A stretch of DNA of 22,380 nucleotides from Thermohalobaculum sp039033215 (lineage in GTDB: Bacteria; Pseudomonadota; Alphaproteobacteria; Rhodobacterales; Rhodobacteraceae). This document shows, in pieces, positions 1 to 7,578 of the stretch (position 1 is its first letter; every line of letters begins with the position of its first letter). Made by a program: the position numbers and the translations under genes. Under the pieces are notes generated by a model. That model was not told the DNA's origin. It did no database searches and saw only the letters and a program-made list of their open reading frames with translations. The stretch spans positions 1-22,380 of the forward strand of contig JBCCDA010000077.1 in NCBI GenBank assembly GCA_039033215.1. Reading direction: 5' to 3'.

Positions 1-513
1 CAGAGAGCTCAGATCGAGCAAGCCGTCCGTACCCGTATTGCGGCAGGTGAAGGGTGCCCCGAAAAGCCGCTGGATACGCAGTTGCTGATGGTGGAGGACA
101 GCCTCAACCACCCGCTGCTGTCAGGCTCGCTCGGCCTTTTGGAAAGCCAGCAGGGCACCATCACCCAGCGCTTTGCCGAGGTGACCAGGCAGTTGCAGCA
201 GCAGCCGACGCAGAATTGCCGACCGCTGCAGGGTGATCTTCTGGCCTGCGTCGGCACGGAGACGCGGGGCGACCGGCAGACCAACGTGATGTACCTGATC
301 TCGACGGATACAACGATCATGATGAACTCGGGCGGGCCGCTCGCTGCACGCTGTGTGATGAAAGACCAGCAGGTCGTCGGGTGCAACATCGTCGACGAGT
401 ACGCATCGGGCGTGATTTTCGATATCGCCCTCGCCGCAGGTGAGTACACGTCCGACGGGCTCCGCGGCGCCCGGGACGCAGCACTGAGCAAGCTGGGCGA
501 ATACCGACTATAG
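1..513 (+). CDS. Hypothetical protein, C-terminal part (5' end outside window)
   Basis: The reading frame is open from base 1 to a TAG at 511-513 and gives 170 residues. No convincing start lies near the left edge, so the gene begins before the window; an internal ATG at 88 or CTG at 82 would cut into continuous coding sequence. I do not recognise the family. The visible part has a predicted helical Gln-rich stretch (FAEVTRQLQQQPTQ) and cysteines in the contexts EGCPE, QNCRP, LACVG, ARCVM and VGCNI. That spacing would suit disulfides in an exported protein, but the signal region is not visible, so location is a guess. It reads in the same direction as surE, 87 bp away, with a hairpin between them, so it is probably a separate transcription unit. 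The end (ALSKLGEYRL) looks like a natural C-terminus. Confidence 0.7.
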   Translation, partial: QRAQIEQAVRTRIAAGEGCPEKPLDTQLLMVEDSLNHPLLSGSLGLLESQQGTITQRFAEVTRQLQQQPTQNCRPLQGDLLACVGTETRGDRQTNVMYLISTDTTIMMNSGGPLAARCVMKDQQVVGCNIVDEYASGVIFDIALAAGEYTSDGLRGARDAALSKLGEYRL

Positions 514-554
514 GCCGCACGGCCCGGCCCACGCGCGCACTGGACCTCGACCTG

Positions 555-576
555 CCCCGCCCCTAGAAGAGCGGGG
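555..576 (+). terminator. GC-rich hairpin between the hypothetical gene and surE
   Basis: The arms CCCCGC (555-560) and GCGGGG (571-576) are perfect complements around a 10-nt loop. The hairpin lies downstream of the stop at 513 and 24 bp before the surE start. No T-tract follows, so it is not a classical intrinsic terminator. It could be a weak terminator for the upstream gene or a leader structure of surE. Confidence 0.3.
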
Positions 577-600
577 AACGGGAGCCAGTGGGAGTGTGGC

Positions 601-1380
601 GTGCGGATTCTGGTCACGAATGACGACGGCATCAACGCGCCAGGCCTGGCCGTGGCCGAGGACATCGCCGCCGAGATCGCGGGTCCCGAGGGCGAGGTCT
701 GGGTGGTGGCACCCGACAACGAACGCTCGGGCGTCTCGCACTGCCTGTCCTATGTGGCGCCGACCCGGCTGACGCAGCTTGGTCCACGCCGTTTTTCCGT
801 GGACGGCTTCCCCGCGGACTGCGCGTTGGTGGGCCTGCAGAAGGTCATGAAAGACGCCCCCCCGGATCTGGTGATCTCGGGCGTGAACCGCGGCCACAAC
901 GTGGCCGAGGACGTGGTCTATTCCGGCACCGCGGGGGCCGCGATGGAAGCCGGTCTCAACCGGTTCCGCGCGATTGCCCTCAGCCAGTTCTACCGCACGA
1001 CGGCGGGCGCGCCCGAGGATATGTGGGAGACCTCACGCAGCATGGGGGTCGAAGCCGTGCGCGCCGTCCTTCGCATGCCTGCCCCGGGCACGGTCTTCTA
1101 CAACGTCAATTTCCCGGCCGAGCCCGCGGCGGCGGTCAAGGGCATGACCGTCTGCCCGCAGGGGATCCGCGAGGAAGCGACCTTCGAGGTGACGGATTAC
1201 ACCTCGCCGTCGGGCCGCTCCTTCCAGTTCTACCGCCACCGCACCGCCAATGCGTCGGCCCCCGAGGGCACGGACGCGCGGATGCTGATCGACGGTTGGG
1301 TCACGATCACGCCGCTACGCCCACAGCTGACCGCCGAGGATCTGATGGCCGACGCGCGCGCCGCCCTCAAAGCCGGATAG
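601..1380 (+). CDS. surE: 5'/3'-nucleotidase SurE
   Basis: SurE is a metal-dependent nucleoside-monophosphate phosphatase linked to stationary-phase survival. The 259-residue product has the normal family length and begins with the signature MRILVTNDDG, whose D8 and D9 are metal ligands. Further family motifs are NERSG (S43) and SGVNRGHN (N96), followed by VYSGTAGAAMEA. The start is GTG at 601, supported by GGGAG at 590-594 with a 6-nt gap and by the family N-terminus starting exactly there. pcm follows after 9 bp; surE-pcm adjacency is conserved in many proteobacteria, where both genes are tied to survival of ageing or stressed cells. In many alphaproteobacteria, as I recall, serS precedes surE; here it does not. 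Confidence 0.96.
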   Translation: MRILVTNDDGINAPGLAVAEDIAAEIAGPEGEVWVVAPDNERSGVSHCLSYVAPTRLTQLGPRRFSVDGFPADCALVGLQKVMKDAPPDLVISGVNRGHNVAEDVVYSGTAGAAMEAGLNRFRAIALSQFYRTTAGAPEDMWETSRSMGVEAVRAVLRMPAPGTVFYNVNFPAEPAAAVKGMTVCPQGIREEATFEVTDYTSPSGRSFQFYRHRTANASAPEGTDARMLIDGWVTITPLRPQLTAEDLMADARAALKAG

Positions 1381-1389
1381 GGAGCAGCG

Positions 1390-2049
1390 ATGCAGCCCTC
1401 CGCGCACCAGGAAGCGATCATGCGGCTGATCTTCGGGCTGCGCTCGCACGGGATCCGGGATGCGCGGGTACTGACCGCATTCGAGAAGACGCCCCGTGAG
1501 ATCTTCGTCGACACGACGTTCTCCGAGCGTGCCTATGCCGACAGCGCCCTGCCGATCCAGTGCGGCCAGACGATCTCGCAACCCTCGGTCGTGGGCATGA
1601 TGCTGCAGGCGCTGGAGATCACGCCCCGCTGCAAGGTGCTCGAGGTCGGTGCGGGCTCCGGCTATGTCGCGGCGCTGATGGCGCATCTGGCCCGTCGGGT
1701 CTATGCGATCGAACGGCACCGCCCACTGGCGCAGGCCGCACGCGCCCGGATTGCCAGGCTCGATCTCAGCACCGTGAATATCCGCACGGGCGATGGTACG
1801 CGCGGCTGGCCCGAACAAGCGCCCTTCGATCGGATCATCCTCTCGGCGGCCGCCGAGGACGCCCCATCCACGCTGTTGGAACAATTGCGCCCAGGTGGCA
1901 TAATGGTACTGCCGGTCGGACAGTCTGATGAGGTTCAGCAGCTGATCCGAATCGAGAAGACGGAGGACGGGCTGACATACCGTGAACTCACGGATGTACT
2001 ATTCGTCCCCCTGGTCGCGGGAATGCCGGAAGAGCCACCCGAGACCTGA
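1390..2049 (+). CDS. pcm: Protein-L-isoaspartate O-methyltransferase
   Basis: Pcm methylates isoaspartyl residues in damaged proteins with S-adenosylmethionine so that they can revert to aspartate; it acts in the cytoplasm. The 219-residue product has the family core: the substrate-side motif GQTISQPSVVGMM (59-71), SAM motif I VLEVGAGSGYVA (83-94), an acidic end to the second strand (YAIER) and LRPGGIMVLPVG near the C-terminus. The start at 1390 follows GGAG at 1381-1384 with a 5-nt gap; a second in-frame ATG at 1420 has no comparable site. It sits between surE and the NlpD-type gene, with gaps of 9 and 33 bp, and is probably cotranscribed with both. No key residue appears to be missing. Confidence 0.95.
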   Translation: MQPSAHQEAIMRLIFGLRSHGIRDARVLTAFEKTPREIFVDTTFSERAYADSALPIQCGQTISQPSVVGMMLQALEITPRCKVLEVGAGSGYVAALMAHLARRVYAIERHRPLAQAARARIARLDLSTVNIRTGDGTRGWPEQAPFDRIILSAAAEDAPSTLLEQLRPGGIMVLPVGQSDEVQQLIRIEKTEDGLTYRELTDVLFVPLVAGMPEEPPET

Positions 2050-2082
2050 CAGGGCTGAGGTCAGAGTGACAGGAACAGTGAA

Positions 2083-3234
2083 ATGGTCGAGACAGGAATG
2101 ACGGCGCGATGGCTGCGCACGGGCACGGTGTTGGTCGTGCTCGGCGCGCTGATCGCATGCACGCCGAACCGGCCTGCAAGCACGGCGGCGGGCACGGGCG
2201 GGACAGATCCCGGCGTGGGACAAACCGCGGCGGCTCCAACGGCAACGACGGGGCCGGCGTCGCCGGATGCCCAGGGCATCATCAGCTATGACGGCTACCA
2301 GACCGCGCGGGCACGCGATGGCGATACGGTGGCCACCGTGGCCAGCCGGATCGGCCTCTCGGCCACCGCGCTTGGCGCCTACAACGGGCTGGCCGCCGAT
2401 CAATCGCTTCGCGCGGGTGACGAGCTGGCCCTGCCCCCGCGTCCGGGCGGGTATGGTGATGCCGGGGCCCAGGTGGCCGCGAGCGCGCCCACCGGACCCA
2501 CTTCGTCCGACCTTCCAGCGGCGGGTCAGCAACAACTGGGCACCACTGCGCCCAGCGGGGCGGGCGGGGTTCCCGTCACGCCGGAAGGGACGCTTGGGAC
2601 ACCCGGGGCCACCACTGGCACAGGTTGGAGCCCAGAGATCGCGGAGGCGGCCATTGCCCGCTCGTCCGGCATCAGCCAGGACGGCAGTCTGGGCCCCCCG
2701 CCAAGTTCGGCACAGCCGGTGCCGGACGGACCGATCGCCACGCCTGAGCTGGATTCGCCCGATCTGGGCCAGTACCAGACACAAGCATCGCAAACGCCTG
2801 AGGTGCCGGTACCTCCGACGCCGACCTCGCCATCCGGCGCGACCACCACGGCCGCCGTGCCGCAGATGCAGATGCAGCGGCCCGTTGACGGCCCGATCGC
2901 GGTTGGCTTCAACAAGGGCACAGGCCCCGCACGCAACGACGGCATCGACTTTGCGGCTCCTGCGGGCGCGCCCGTCGTGGCCGCAGCGGACGGAGAAGTT
3001 GCGCTGGTCTCGGAGTCGCTCGGCGGACTTGGCACCATCGTGCTGGTGCGCCATCCCAACGAGATCCTGACGGTCTATGGCCGTATCGATCAGGTCGCGG
3101 TTCAGCGCGGCGATCTCGTTCAGGCCGGCCAGCAGATCGGCGTCGTCTCGGACGCGGCCGCCCCGGCGGAGCCCCGGATGCATTTCGAGGTGCGCCGTGG
3201 CTCCGAAAGCCTGGACCCCTCGCTGTTTCTCTAG
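2083..3234 (+). CDS. nlpD: NlpD-type lipoprotein: LysM plus catalytically degenerate LytM/M23 domain
   Basis: This is a 383-residue envelope protein. It has a lipoprotein signal with lipobox LIAC (predicted lipidated C26), a LysM peptidoglycan-binding domain (about 70-118), a long Pro/Thr/Ser/Gln-rich linker (about 120-265) and a C-terminal LytM domain (about 267-383). In active M23 enzymes the zinc and catalytic motifs are HxGxD, a mid-domain His and HxH. Here these read NDGID (N285, D289), YGRID (R334) and RMHFE (R365, H367). E. coli NlpD has the same kind of substitutions and activates cell-division amidases rather than cutting peptidoglycan itself, so an activator role is inferred. The start at 2083 has AGGA at 2071-2074 with an 8-nt gap; the next ATG (2098) is too close to its own AGGA. 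surE-pcm-nlpD order is common in proteobacteria. Confidence 0.88.
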   Translation: MVETGMTARWLRTGTVLVVLGALIACTPNRPASTAAGTGGTDPGVGQTAAAPTATTGPASPDAQGIISYDGYQTARARDGDTVATVASRIGLSATALGAYNGLAADQSLRAGDELALPPRPGGYGDAGAQVAASAPTGPTSSDLPAAGQQQLGTTAPSGAGGVPVTPEGTLGTPGATTGTGWSPEIAEAAIARSSGISQDGSLGPPPSSAQPVPDGPIATPELDSPDLGQYQTQASQTPEVPVPPTPTSPSGATTTAAVPQMQMQRPVDGPIAVGFNKGTGPARNDGIDFAAPAGAPVVAAADGEVALVSESLGGLGTIVLVRHPNEILTVYGRIDQVAVQRGDLVQAGQQIGVVSDAAAPAEPRMHFEVRRGSESLDPSLFL

Positions 3235-3240
3235 GTCCGC

Positions 3241-3798
3241 ATGGGCTACGAAGAGACCCGCACCCAAATCGTGCGCGCCCTGCCAAAGGGCGCCACGGGT
3301 GCGGAGATCGGGGTCTGGAAGGGAGATTTCTCGGCTCGGATCCTGGCGGAGGCGCGGCCGAAGAAAGTCTACCTCATCGATCCATGGAAGGTCAGTGACC
3401 GGGCGGAACACGCCACGGCCTGGTACGGTACTGCGCGGGCACCCGACATGGATGTGGTCTACGGGGACGTCCGTTCGCGGTTCGCCGCCGAGATCGAGGC
3501 CGGCACGGTCGAGACGCTGCGGGCACCGTCCGCCGACGCCCTGTCGGCCTTGCCCGACGCTGTTCTGGACTTCGCCTATGTCGACGGCGATCACCGCTAT
3601 GATGCCGTTCGCCAGGACCTCGAGCTCTGCGTCGCCAAGGTGAGACCGGGCGGGGTCATCTGCGTGGATGACCATATCCGGGGTCGTTGGTGGGGCGACG
3701 GCGTGGTCCGGGCGCTGAACGAGACCTTGGGCGCCCACCCTGCGAAACTTGAGGTCCGCTATGCCCACCAAAGCCAGGTGGTGCTGGTACGGCTCTAG
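3241..3798 (+). CDS. Small class I SAM-dependent methyltransferase (Methyltransf_24-like)
   Basis: The 185-residue product has motif I as GAEIGVWKGDFS (about 21-32), an acidic end to the second strand in VYLIDPW, then FAYVDGDHRYDAVRQDLEL and VRPGGVICVDDH. This pattern is typical of the Methyltransf_24 branch of class I methyltransferases, many of which act on sugars or small molecules. The substrate cannot be read from the sequence. The gene starts 6 bp after the NlpD-type gene, with AGG inside that gene's stop region (TAGGT, 3232-3236) as its likely ribosome site, so translation is probably coupled. Its TAG stop (3796-3798) overlaps the stop codon of the opposing ATPase gene. Confidence 0.82.
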   Translation: MGYEETRTQIVRALPKGATGAEIGVWKGDFSARILAEARPKKVYLIDPWKVSDRAEHATAWYGTARAPDMDVVYGDVRSRFAAEIEAGTVETLRAPSADALSALPDAVLDFAYVDGDHRYDAVRQDLELCVAKVRPGGVICVDDHIRGRWWGDGVVRALNETLGAHPAKLEVRYAHQSQVVLVRL

Positions 3799-4658
3799 CT
3801 CAGGCTCACCGCGACACCCCTGCGTCCGGCCAGATCCTGTACGAACTGCCAGGCAACCCTGCCCGACATCGCGCCCCGGGTCTGGCGCCATTCGATCGCC
3901 TCGGCCCGCAGGTCGTCATCGCCGATCTCGATGCCATAGCGGTCGCAGTAGCCCCGGATCATCGCCAGGAACTCGTCCTGTCCGCAGGGATGAAAGCCCA
4001 ACCAAAGGCCAAAACGGTCGGACAGCGAGACCTTCTCCTCCGTCGCCTCGGACGGGTTGATGGCCGAGGACCGCTCATTCTCGATCATGTCGCGCGGCAT
4101 CAGGTGGCGCCGGTTTGACGTTGCATAGAACAGCACATTCTCGGGACGACCTGCGATACCGCCATCCAGAACCGCCTTCAGCGACTTGTAGTGCTGGTCG
4201 TCCTTGTCGAAGCTGAGGTCGTCGCAGAAGACCAGGAACCGCTGGTCGGTCTCGCGCACCATGTCCATAAGCCGCCCGATGGTCGGGATGTCTTCGCGGT
4301 GGATCTCGACCAGATGCAAGGTGCCCGTCTCGGCCCCCGCCTGTTCATGGGCGGCCTTGACCAGCGAGGATTTGCCCATCCCGCGGGCACCCCACAAAAG
4401 CGCGTTGTTTGCAGGCAACCCGCGTGCGAAGCGCACCGTGTTGTCCATCAGCGTATCGCGGGCACGGTCGATACCCACCAGCAGATCCATCTCGACACGG
4501 TTCACCTTGGCAACCGGCTGCAGCCGGTCCGGTTCCGTCGCCCACATCCAGGCATTGGCGATGGACCAGTCAGGGGCCGCCGAGGGCGCGGGCGACATGC
4601 GCTCCAACGCTGCCGCAATGCGCTCCAGCGCCACTACCGTTCGATCGTCCGAAGTCAC
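3795..4658 (-). CDS. AAA-type ATP-binding protein, DUF815-like
   Basis: The 287-residue product has a Walker A motif GARGMGKSS (about 90-98), a Walker B-like FLVFCDDLSF (141-150) and a sensor-like LFYATSNRRHLMPR. It also has the DUF815 hallmark of an ERSSAINPSEATEEKVSLSDRFG block after the ATPase core. The family is a widespread predicted ATPase of unknown role; I do not assign a function. The start is GTG (4656-4658), overlapping the TGA of tatC in a GTGA tetranucleotide, so translation is coupled to tatC. In many alphaproteobacteria I recall this gene beside the surE-pcm-nlpD end of the cluster on the same strand; here it is fused into the tat operon and faces that cluster. It ends head-on with the methyltransferase gene. 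Confidence 0.85.
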   Translation of the reverse strand: MTSDDRTVVALERIAAALERMSPAPSAAPDWSIANAWMWATEPDRLQPVAKVNRVEMDLLVGIDRARDTLMDNTVRFARGLPANNALLWGARGMGKSSLVKAAHEQAGAETGTLHLVEIHREDIPTIGRLMDMVRETDQRFLVFCDDLSFDKDDQHYKSLKAVLDGGIAGRPENVLFYATSNRRHLMPRDMIENERSSAINPSEATEEKVSLSDRFGLWLGFHPCGQDEFLAMIRGYCDRYGIEIGDDDLRAEAIEWRQTRGAMSGRVAWQFVQDLAGRRGVAVSLS

Positions 4659-5512
4659 GTGCGCGTATCCTCGCGCTCGTCTGCATCTTCCTCGTCGTCC
4701 CAGTCGTCGAAGTCCTCGTCGGTGTAGCCCTGCTCGCGGAGTTCTTCCTCGCGCTTCTTCTCGACCATCTGGACCAGATAGATCGACCCTTCATAAAGCC
4801 CGTAGACCACCCCGAAGAGCAGGATCTGGCTGAAGACATCCGGCGGCGTGGCGACGGCGGCGACCACGAGGATCCCGACGACGGCGTACTTTCGGTTGCG
4901 CTTGAGACCCTCGCACGAGACCAGCCCCGCCTTGCCCAGAAGCGTCAACGCCACGGGCAGCTGAAAGCAGAGACCGAAGACGATGATGAATTTCATCGCA
5001 AGGCGCAGATACTCCTGAATGTCCGGAAGCACCGAGAGATTGAGCGTGGCGTCGCCCTCGGCGTCCTGCTGGTAGCCGATGAAGAAATCCATCGCGAGCG
5101 GCATGGCCGCGTAATAGGCAAACGCCGCCCCCGAGATGAAGAGCGCGGGCGAGGCGATCAGGAAAGGCAGGAACGCGCTCTGCTCGGATTTGTAGAGCCC
5201 CGGCGCCACGAAGCGCCACATCTGGAAGGCGATCATCGGGAACGCGATGCAGAAACCGCCGAAGATCGACACCGAGACATGGGTGAAGAAGATGCCCTGC
5301 ACCTTGGTCGAGATGATCTGGCACGCCCCGTTTTCAGTCACCAGCACATCGCAGGCCGGGTCGACCAGGAATTCCAGCACATTCTGCGCGAAGGGGAAGA
5401 CCACCAGGATCATCACGACGAACGCACCAAGCGACCACATCAGCCGGGTGCGCAGTTCGGCGAGGTGTTCGATCAGGGGTGCGGAGCTTGCATCGATATG
5501 CTGTTCGCTCAT
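4655..5512 (-). CDS. tatC: Sec-independent protein translocase subunit TatC
   Basis: TatC is the inner-membrane receptor that recognises twin-arginine signal peptides of folded proteins. The 285-residue product has the N-terminal signature LIEHLAELRTRL (about 13-24), the conserved periplasmic/TM2 region ending in FPMIAFQMWRFVAPGLYKSE, and about six hydrophobic segments. The C-terminal tail is unusually acidic (DEDFDDWDDEEDADERED) and cytoplasmic by family topology. The ATG overlaps the tatB stop by 4 nt (ATGA) and its own stop overlaps the ATPase start by 4 nt. The order tatA-tatB-tatC is standard. All functional landmarks are present. Confidence 0.96.
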   Translation of the reverse strand: MSEQHIDASSAPLIEHLAELRTRLMWSLGAFVVMILVVFPFAQNVLEFLVDPACDVLVTENGACQIISTKVQGIFFTHVSVSIFGGFCIAFPMIAFQMWRFVAPGLYKSEQSAFLPFLIASPALFISGAAFAYYAAMPLAMDFFIGYQQDAEGDATLNLSVLPDIQEYLRLAMKFIIVFGLCFQLPVALTLLGKAGLVSCEGLKRNRKYAVVGILVVAAVATPPDVFSQILLFGVVYGLYEGSIYLVQMVEKKREEELREQGYTDEDFDDWDDEEDADEREDTRT

Positions 5513-5994
5513 GCGTCAGTGCCCGTCTTGGGCGGTGCGCCCTCGGCCGTTTGCTCGGGCACCGTGTCAGCTGCGGAAGGCTCTGAGGTCTTCTGCGGTG
5601 TCGTGGCCACGGGGGCCGGTTTGGGTGTCGGCGAGGTCGGTGTGGGGAGCGGCTGGGTTGGTTCCAGCTTTTCCGGTTTCTCGGCTGGCTCCTTGAGGTC
5701 GACTTCCTTGTCGATCGCCTTCTCGGCGTCCGACAGCGCCTTGGATATCCCGCGTGACGTATCGTTCTGGATCGAACGGACATCATCCAGCGCGCCCTTG
5801 ATGTCCTTGAGCTCGGCCATGTCGGCCTCACGCGCGGCATCATCCATCGAACGCTGGAACTCGCGCGCCATGCCGCGCAGCTTCCCGGTGTACTGACCCA
5901 AAGTCCGCAGCATCCGCGGCAGGTCCTTCGGTCCCACCACAATCAGCGCGATGACCCCGATCACCAGGATCTCCATCCAGCCCATGTCAAGCAT
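5509..5994 (-). CDS. tatB: Sec-independent protein translocase subunit TatB
   Basis: The 161-residue product begins MLDMGWMEILVIGVIALIVV, a single N-terminal membrane segment with the TatB-conserved Glu8. It continues with the GP hinge (G21-P22) and an amphipathic helix (KDLPRMLRTLGQYTGKLRGMAREF). A charged coiled-coil-like region follows, and the last ~55 residues are Pro/Thr/Ala-rich and probably disordered, as in other alphaproteobacterial TatB proteins. TatB works with TatC in the signal-peptide receptor complex. It begins 33 bp after tatA and overlaps tatC by 4 nt. Confidence 0.94.
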   Translation of the reverse strand: MLDMGWMEILVIGVIALIVVGPKDLPRMLRTLGQYTGKLRGMAREFQRSMDDAAREADMAELKDIKGALDDVRSIQNDTSRGISKALSDAEKAIDKEVDLKEPAEKPEKLEPTQPLPTPTSPTPKPAPVATTPQKTSEPSAADTVPEQTAEGAPPKTGTDA

Positions 5995-6027
5995 GCGGCA
6001 CGCTCCCGGAGCCCGAAGGCCCCGTTA

Positions 6028-6282
6028 TCAGGCCTTGTTTTCGTTCTTGTCGGGGGTGACGTCGATCGCTCCGGACTTGGCCACGTTGTCCTCGATCTGT
6101 CCGTCCTTGTCGTCGGGATCTTCTTTCATCCCCTTCTTGAAGCTCTTGATGCCCTTTGCGACGTCCCCCATCAGCGCAGGGATCTTGCCACGCCCGAAGA
6201 GCAGCAGGACCACCACGAGAATCACAATCAGGCCAAGCGGCCCGATGTTGTTGATGAAGAGCGGTGTCAGGTTCGGAACCAT
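6028..6282 (-). CDS. tatA: Sec-independent protein translocase subunit TatA
   Basis: The 84-residue product has the TatA plan: a hydrophobic segment (NNIGPLGLIVILVVVLLLFG, about 11-30), an FGRGKIP hinge, an amphipathic helix (ALMGDVAKGIKSFKKGMKED) and a short charged tail. TatA oligomerises to form the export path in the inner membrane. The start at 6282 has GGGAG at 6290-6294 (read on the minus strand) with a 7-nt gap. About ten residues precede the usual start of the family's first segment (LFINNIGPLGL); no better start with a ribosome site is visible inside them. A hairpin lies just upstream in the leader (6300-6317). Confidence 0.94.
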   Translation of the reverse strand: MVPNLTPLFINNIGPLGLIVILVVVLLLFGRGKIPALMGDVAKGIKSFKKGMKEDPDDKDGQIEDNVAKSGAIDVTPDKNENKA

Positions 6283-6299
6283 CGATCATCTCCCTGGAC

Positions 6300-6317
6300 A
6301 GCGCCCGTTCAGGCGCT
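6300..6317. other. Perfect 6-bp inverted repeat in the tatA leader
   Basis: AGCGCC (6300-6305) and GGCGCT (6312-6317) pair around a 6-nt loop and are followed on the plus strand by a TTTT run (6317-6320). As a terminator it would work only for plus-strand transcription, yet both flanking genes are on the minus strand. In the tatA transcript it would form a hairpin just upstream of the ribosome site. Confidence 0.4.
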
Positions 6318-6400
6318 TTTGCGTTGTCTGACGTGACATCTAGACCATCGGCAGCCGCTGTGAAAGGGGCGCCTAGAGTTAACGGTGAATTTTGCGCGGT

Positions 6401-7528
6401 CTACTCAGCCGCAAATGGCGAGGAGACGTGGCGCTGCGCCTTACACGGGAACACGAAACAGCGATCGCGGCGCAGACCCAGCCAGAGCGACGTCCCCGGC
6501 TCGGGCAGGAACGCATAGGGCACCGTGGCGCGGAGCAATGCTCCGTCATGGTCCATGCGCACCTCGATCAGCGATTGCGCGCCGATGAAGCGCGCCCGCT
6601 CGACGATACCGCGGGCGTGGGCGCCGCACTCTGTCGTGGTCGGCGGAGCGGTTCCGGTGTCTTCGTGAACATCGAGGTGCTGAGGCCGCACGATGATCTC
6701 GACATCCGCCCGGTCTACCAACCCCGGCGCCAGGAACAGCCCGAACGGTGTTTCGGTCTGCATGTTGTGGACAACGCCGTGGACCACGTTGAGATCCGAG
6801 AAGAAGGCCGCGGCCTCCTGATCCACCGGGTAGTTGTACATGTGATAGGGCGCGCCGACCTGCACGATCTCCCCCTTGCGCATCAGCGCGATCCGGTCGG
6901 CCATGCGCATGGCCTCGTCCGGCTCGTGCGTGACCAGCAGGACGGCTGTCCCCTCTTCTTTCAGGATCGACAGCGCTTCGTCCCGCACCTCGTCGCGGAG
7001 CCGGTTGTCGAGGCCGCTGAAAGGCTCGTCCATCAGCATCACGCGCGGCTTCGGAGCCAGTGCCCGGGCCAGCGCCACGCGCTGCTGCTCGCCACCCGAC
7101 AGCATGTGGGGAAACTTGGCGCCGTACCCGGCCAACCCCACGCGGCGCAGGTAATCCTCGACGATCTCGGTACGGTTCGGCAATCGACGCGGCAAGCCGA
7201 AGGCCACGTTCTCGGCCACGCTCAGATGCGGAAAGAGCGCAAAATCCTGGAACATCAGCCCGATGGAGCGGCTTTCCGGGGCGTGGTGCACGCGGGCATC
7301 CGACACAACGTGCCCATCCACCCGGATCGTTCCCTGCTGCTGACGCTCGATCCCGGCTGCCATCCGCAGCGTCGTCGTCTTGCCGCAACCCGAGGGTCCC
7401 AGCAGGCACACGATCTCTCCCACGCCCACTTCGATCGTGACGTCGTTGACAGCAACGACGTCGTCAAAAGCACAGGTCAAACCCTCAAGCGCAAGGCGCG
7501 GAGGGGGAGGCAGGGCGTGAACGGACAC
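6401..7528 (-). CDS. ABC transporter ATP-binding protein, Fe3+/polyamine-type (FbpC/PotA-like)
   Basis: The 375-residue protein is a cytoplasmic ATPase subunit of an importer. It shows Walker A GPSGCGKTT (44-52), Q-loop FQDFALFPHLSVAENV (Q94), signature LSGGEQQR (143-150), Walker B VMLMDEP (163-169) and the H-loop in LLVTHEPDEA. A C-terminal regulatory TOBE-like domain follows (about 235-370, including VEIIVRPQHLDVH). The family (FbpC, PotA, CysA-like) serves iron(III), polyamine, sulfate and related uptake; FbpC is my best match, but substrate cannot be fixed. No periplasmic binding protein or permease is adjacent, so partners must lie elsewhere. The start is GTG (7526-7528) with AAGGGA about 6 nt upstream. 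It diverges from the DmdA-like gene over a 133-bp gap. Confidence 0.88.
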   Translation of the reverse strand: MSVHALPPPPRLALEGLTCAFDDVVAVNDVTIEVGVGEIVCLLGPSGCGKTTTLRMAAGIERQQQGTIRVDGHVVSDARVHHAPESRSIGLMFQDFALFPHLSVAENVAFGLPRRLPNRTEIVEDYLRRVGLAGYGAKFPHMLSGGEQQRVALARALAPKPRVMLMDEPFSGLDNRLRDEVRDEALSILKEEGTAVLLVTHEPDEAMRMADRIALMRKGEIVQVGAPYHMYNYPVDQEAAAFFSDLNVVHGVVHNMQTETPFGLFLAPGLVDRADVEIIVRPQHLDVHEDTGTAPPTTTECGAHARGIVERARFIGAQSLIEVRMDHDGALLRATVPYAFLPEPGTSLWLGLRRDRCFVFPCKAQRHVSSPFAAE

Positions 7529-7565
7529 GGCGATCCCTTACGGTTTCGGTCGGGCAATAGCTAAC

Positions 7566-7578
7566 AATGCGTCGCATT
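7566..7578. promoter_or_regulatory. Perfect 13-bp inverted repeat in the divergent region
   Basis: AATGCG-T-CGCATT is fully symmetric about a central base and lies between the GTG start of the ABC ATPase (7528, minus) and the ATG of the DmdA-like gene (7662, plus). Its position suits an operator acting on one or both divergent genes. I cannot match it to a named regulator, and it does not look like the Irr ICE motif. The remaining sequence of this 133-bp gap shows no strong -35/-10 pair. Confidence 0.35.

Noticed and set aside
1999..3891. Very long open frame on the minus strand opposite pcm, the NlpD-type gene and the methyltransferase
   Set aside because: The product is Arg/Gly-rich low-complexity sequence with no family pattern, while the plus strand has recognisable proteins with ribosome sites; a high-GC shadow frame.
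4409..5896. Long open frame on the plus strand across tatC and tatB
   Set aside because: It is antisense to clear TatB/TatC coding sequence and has no domain pattern.
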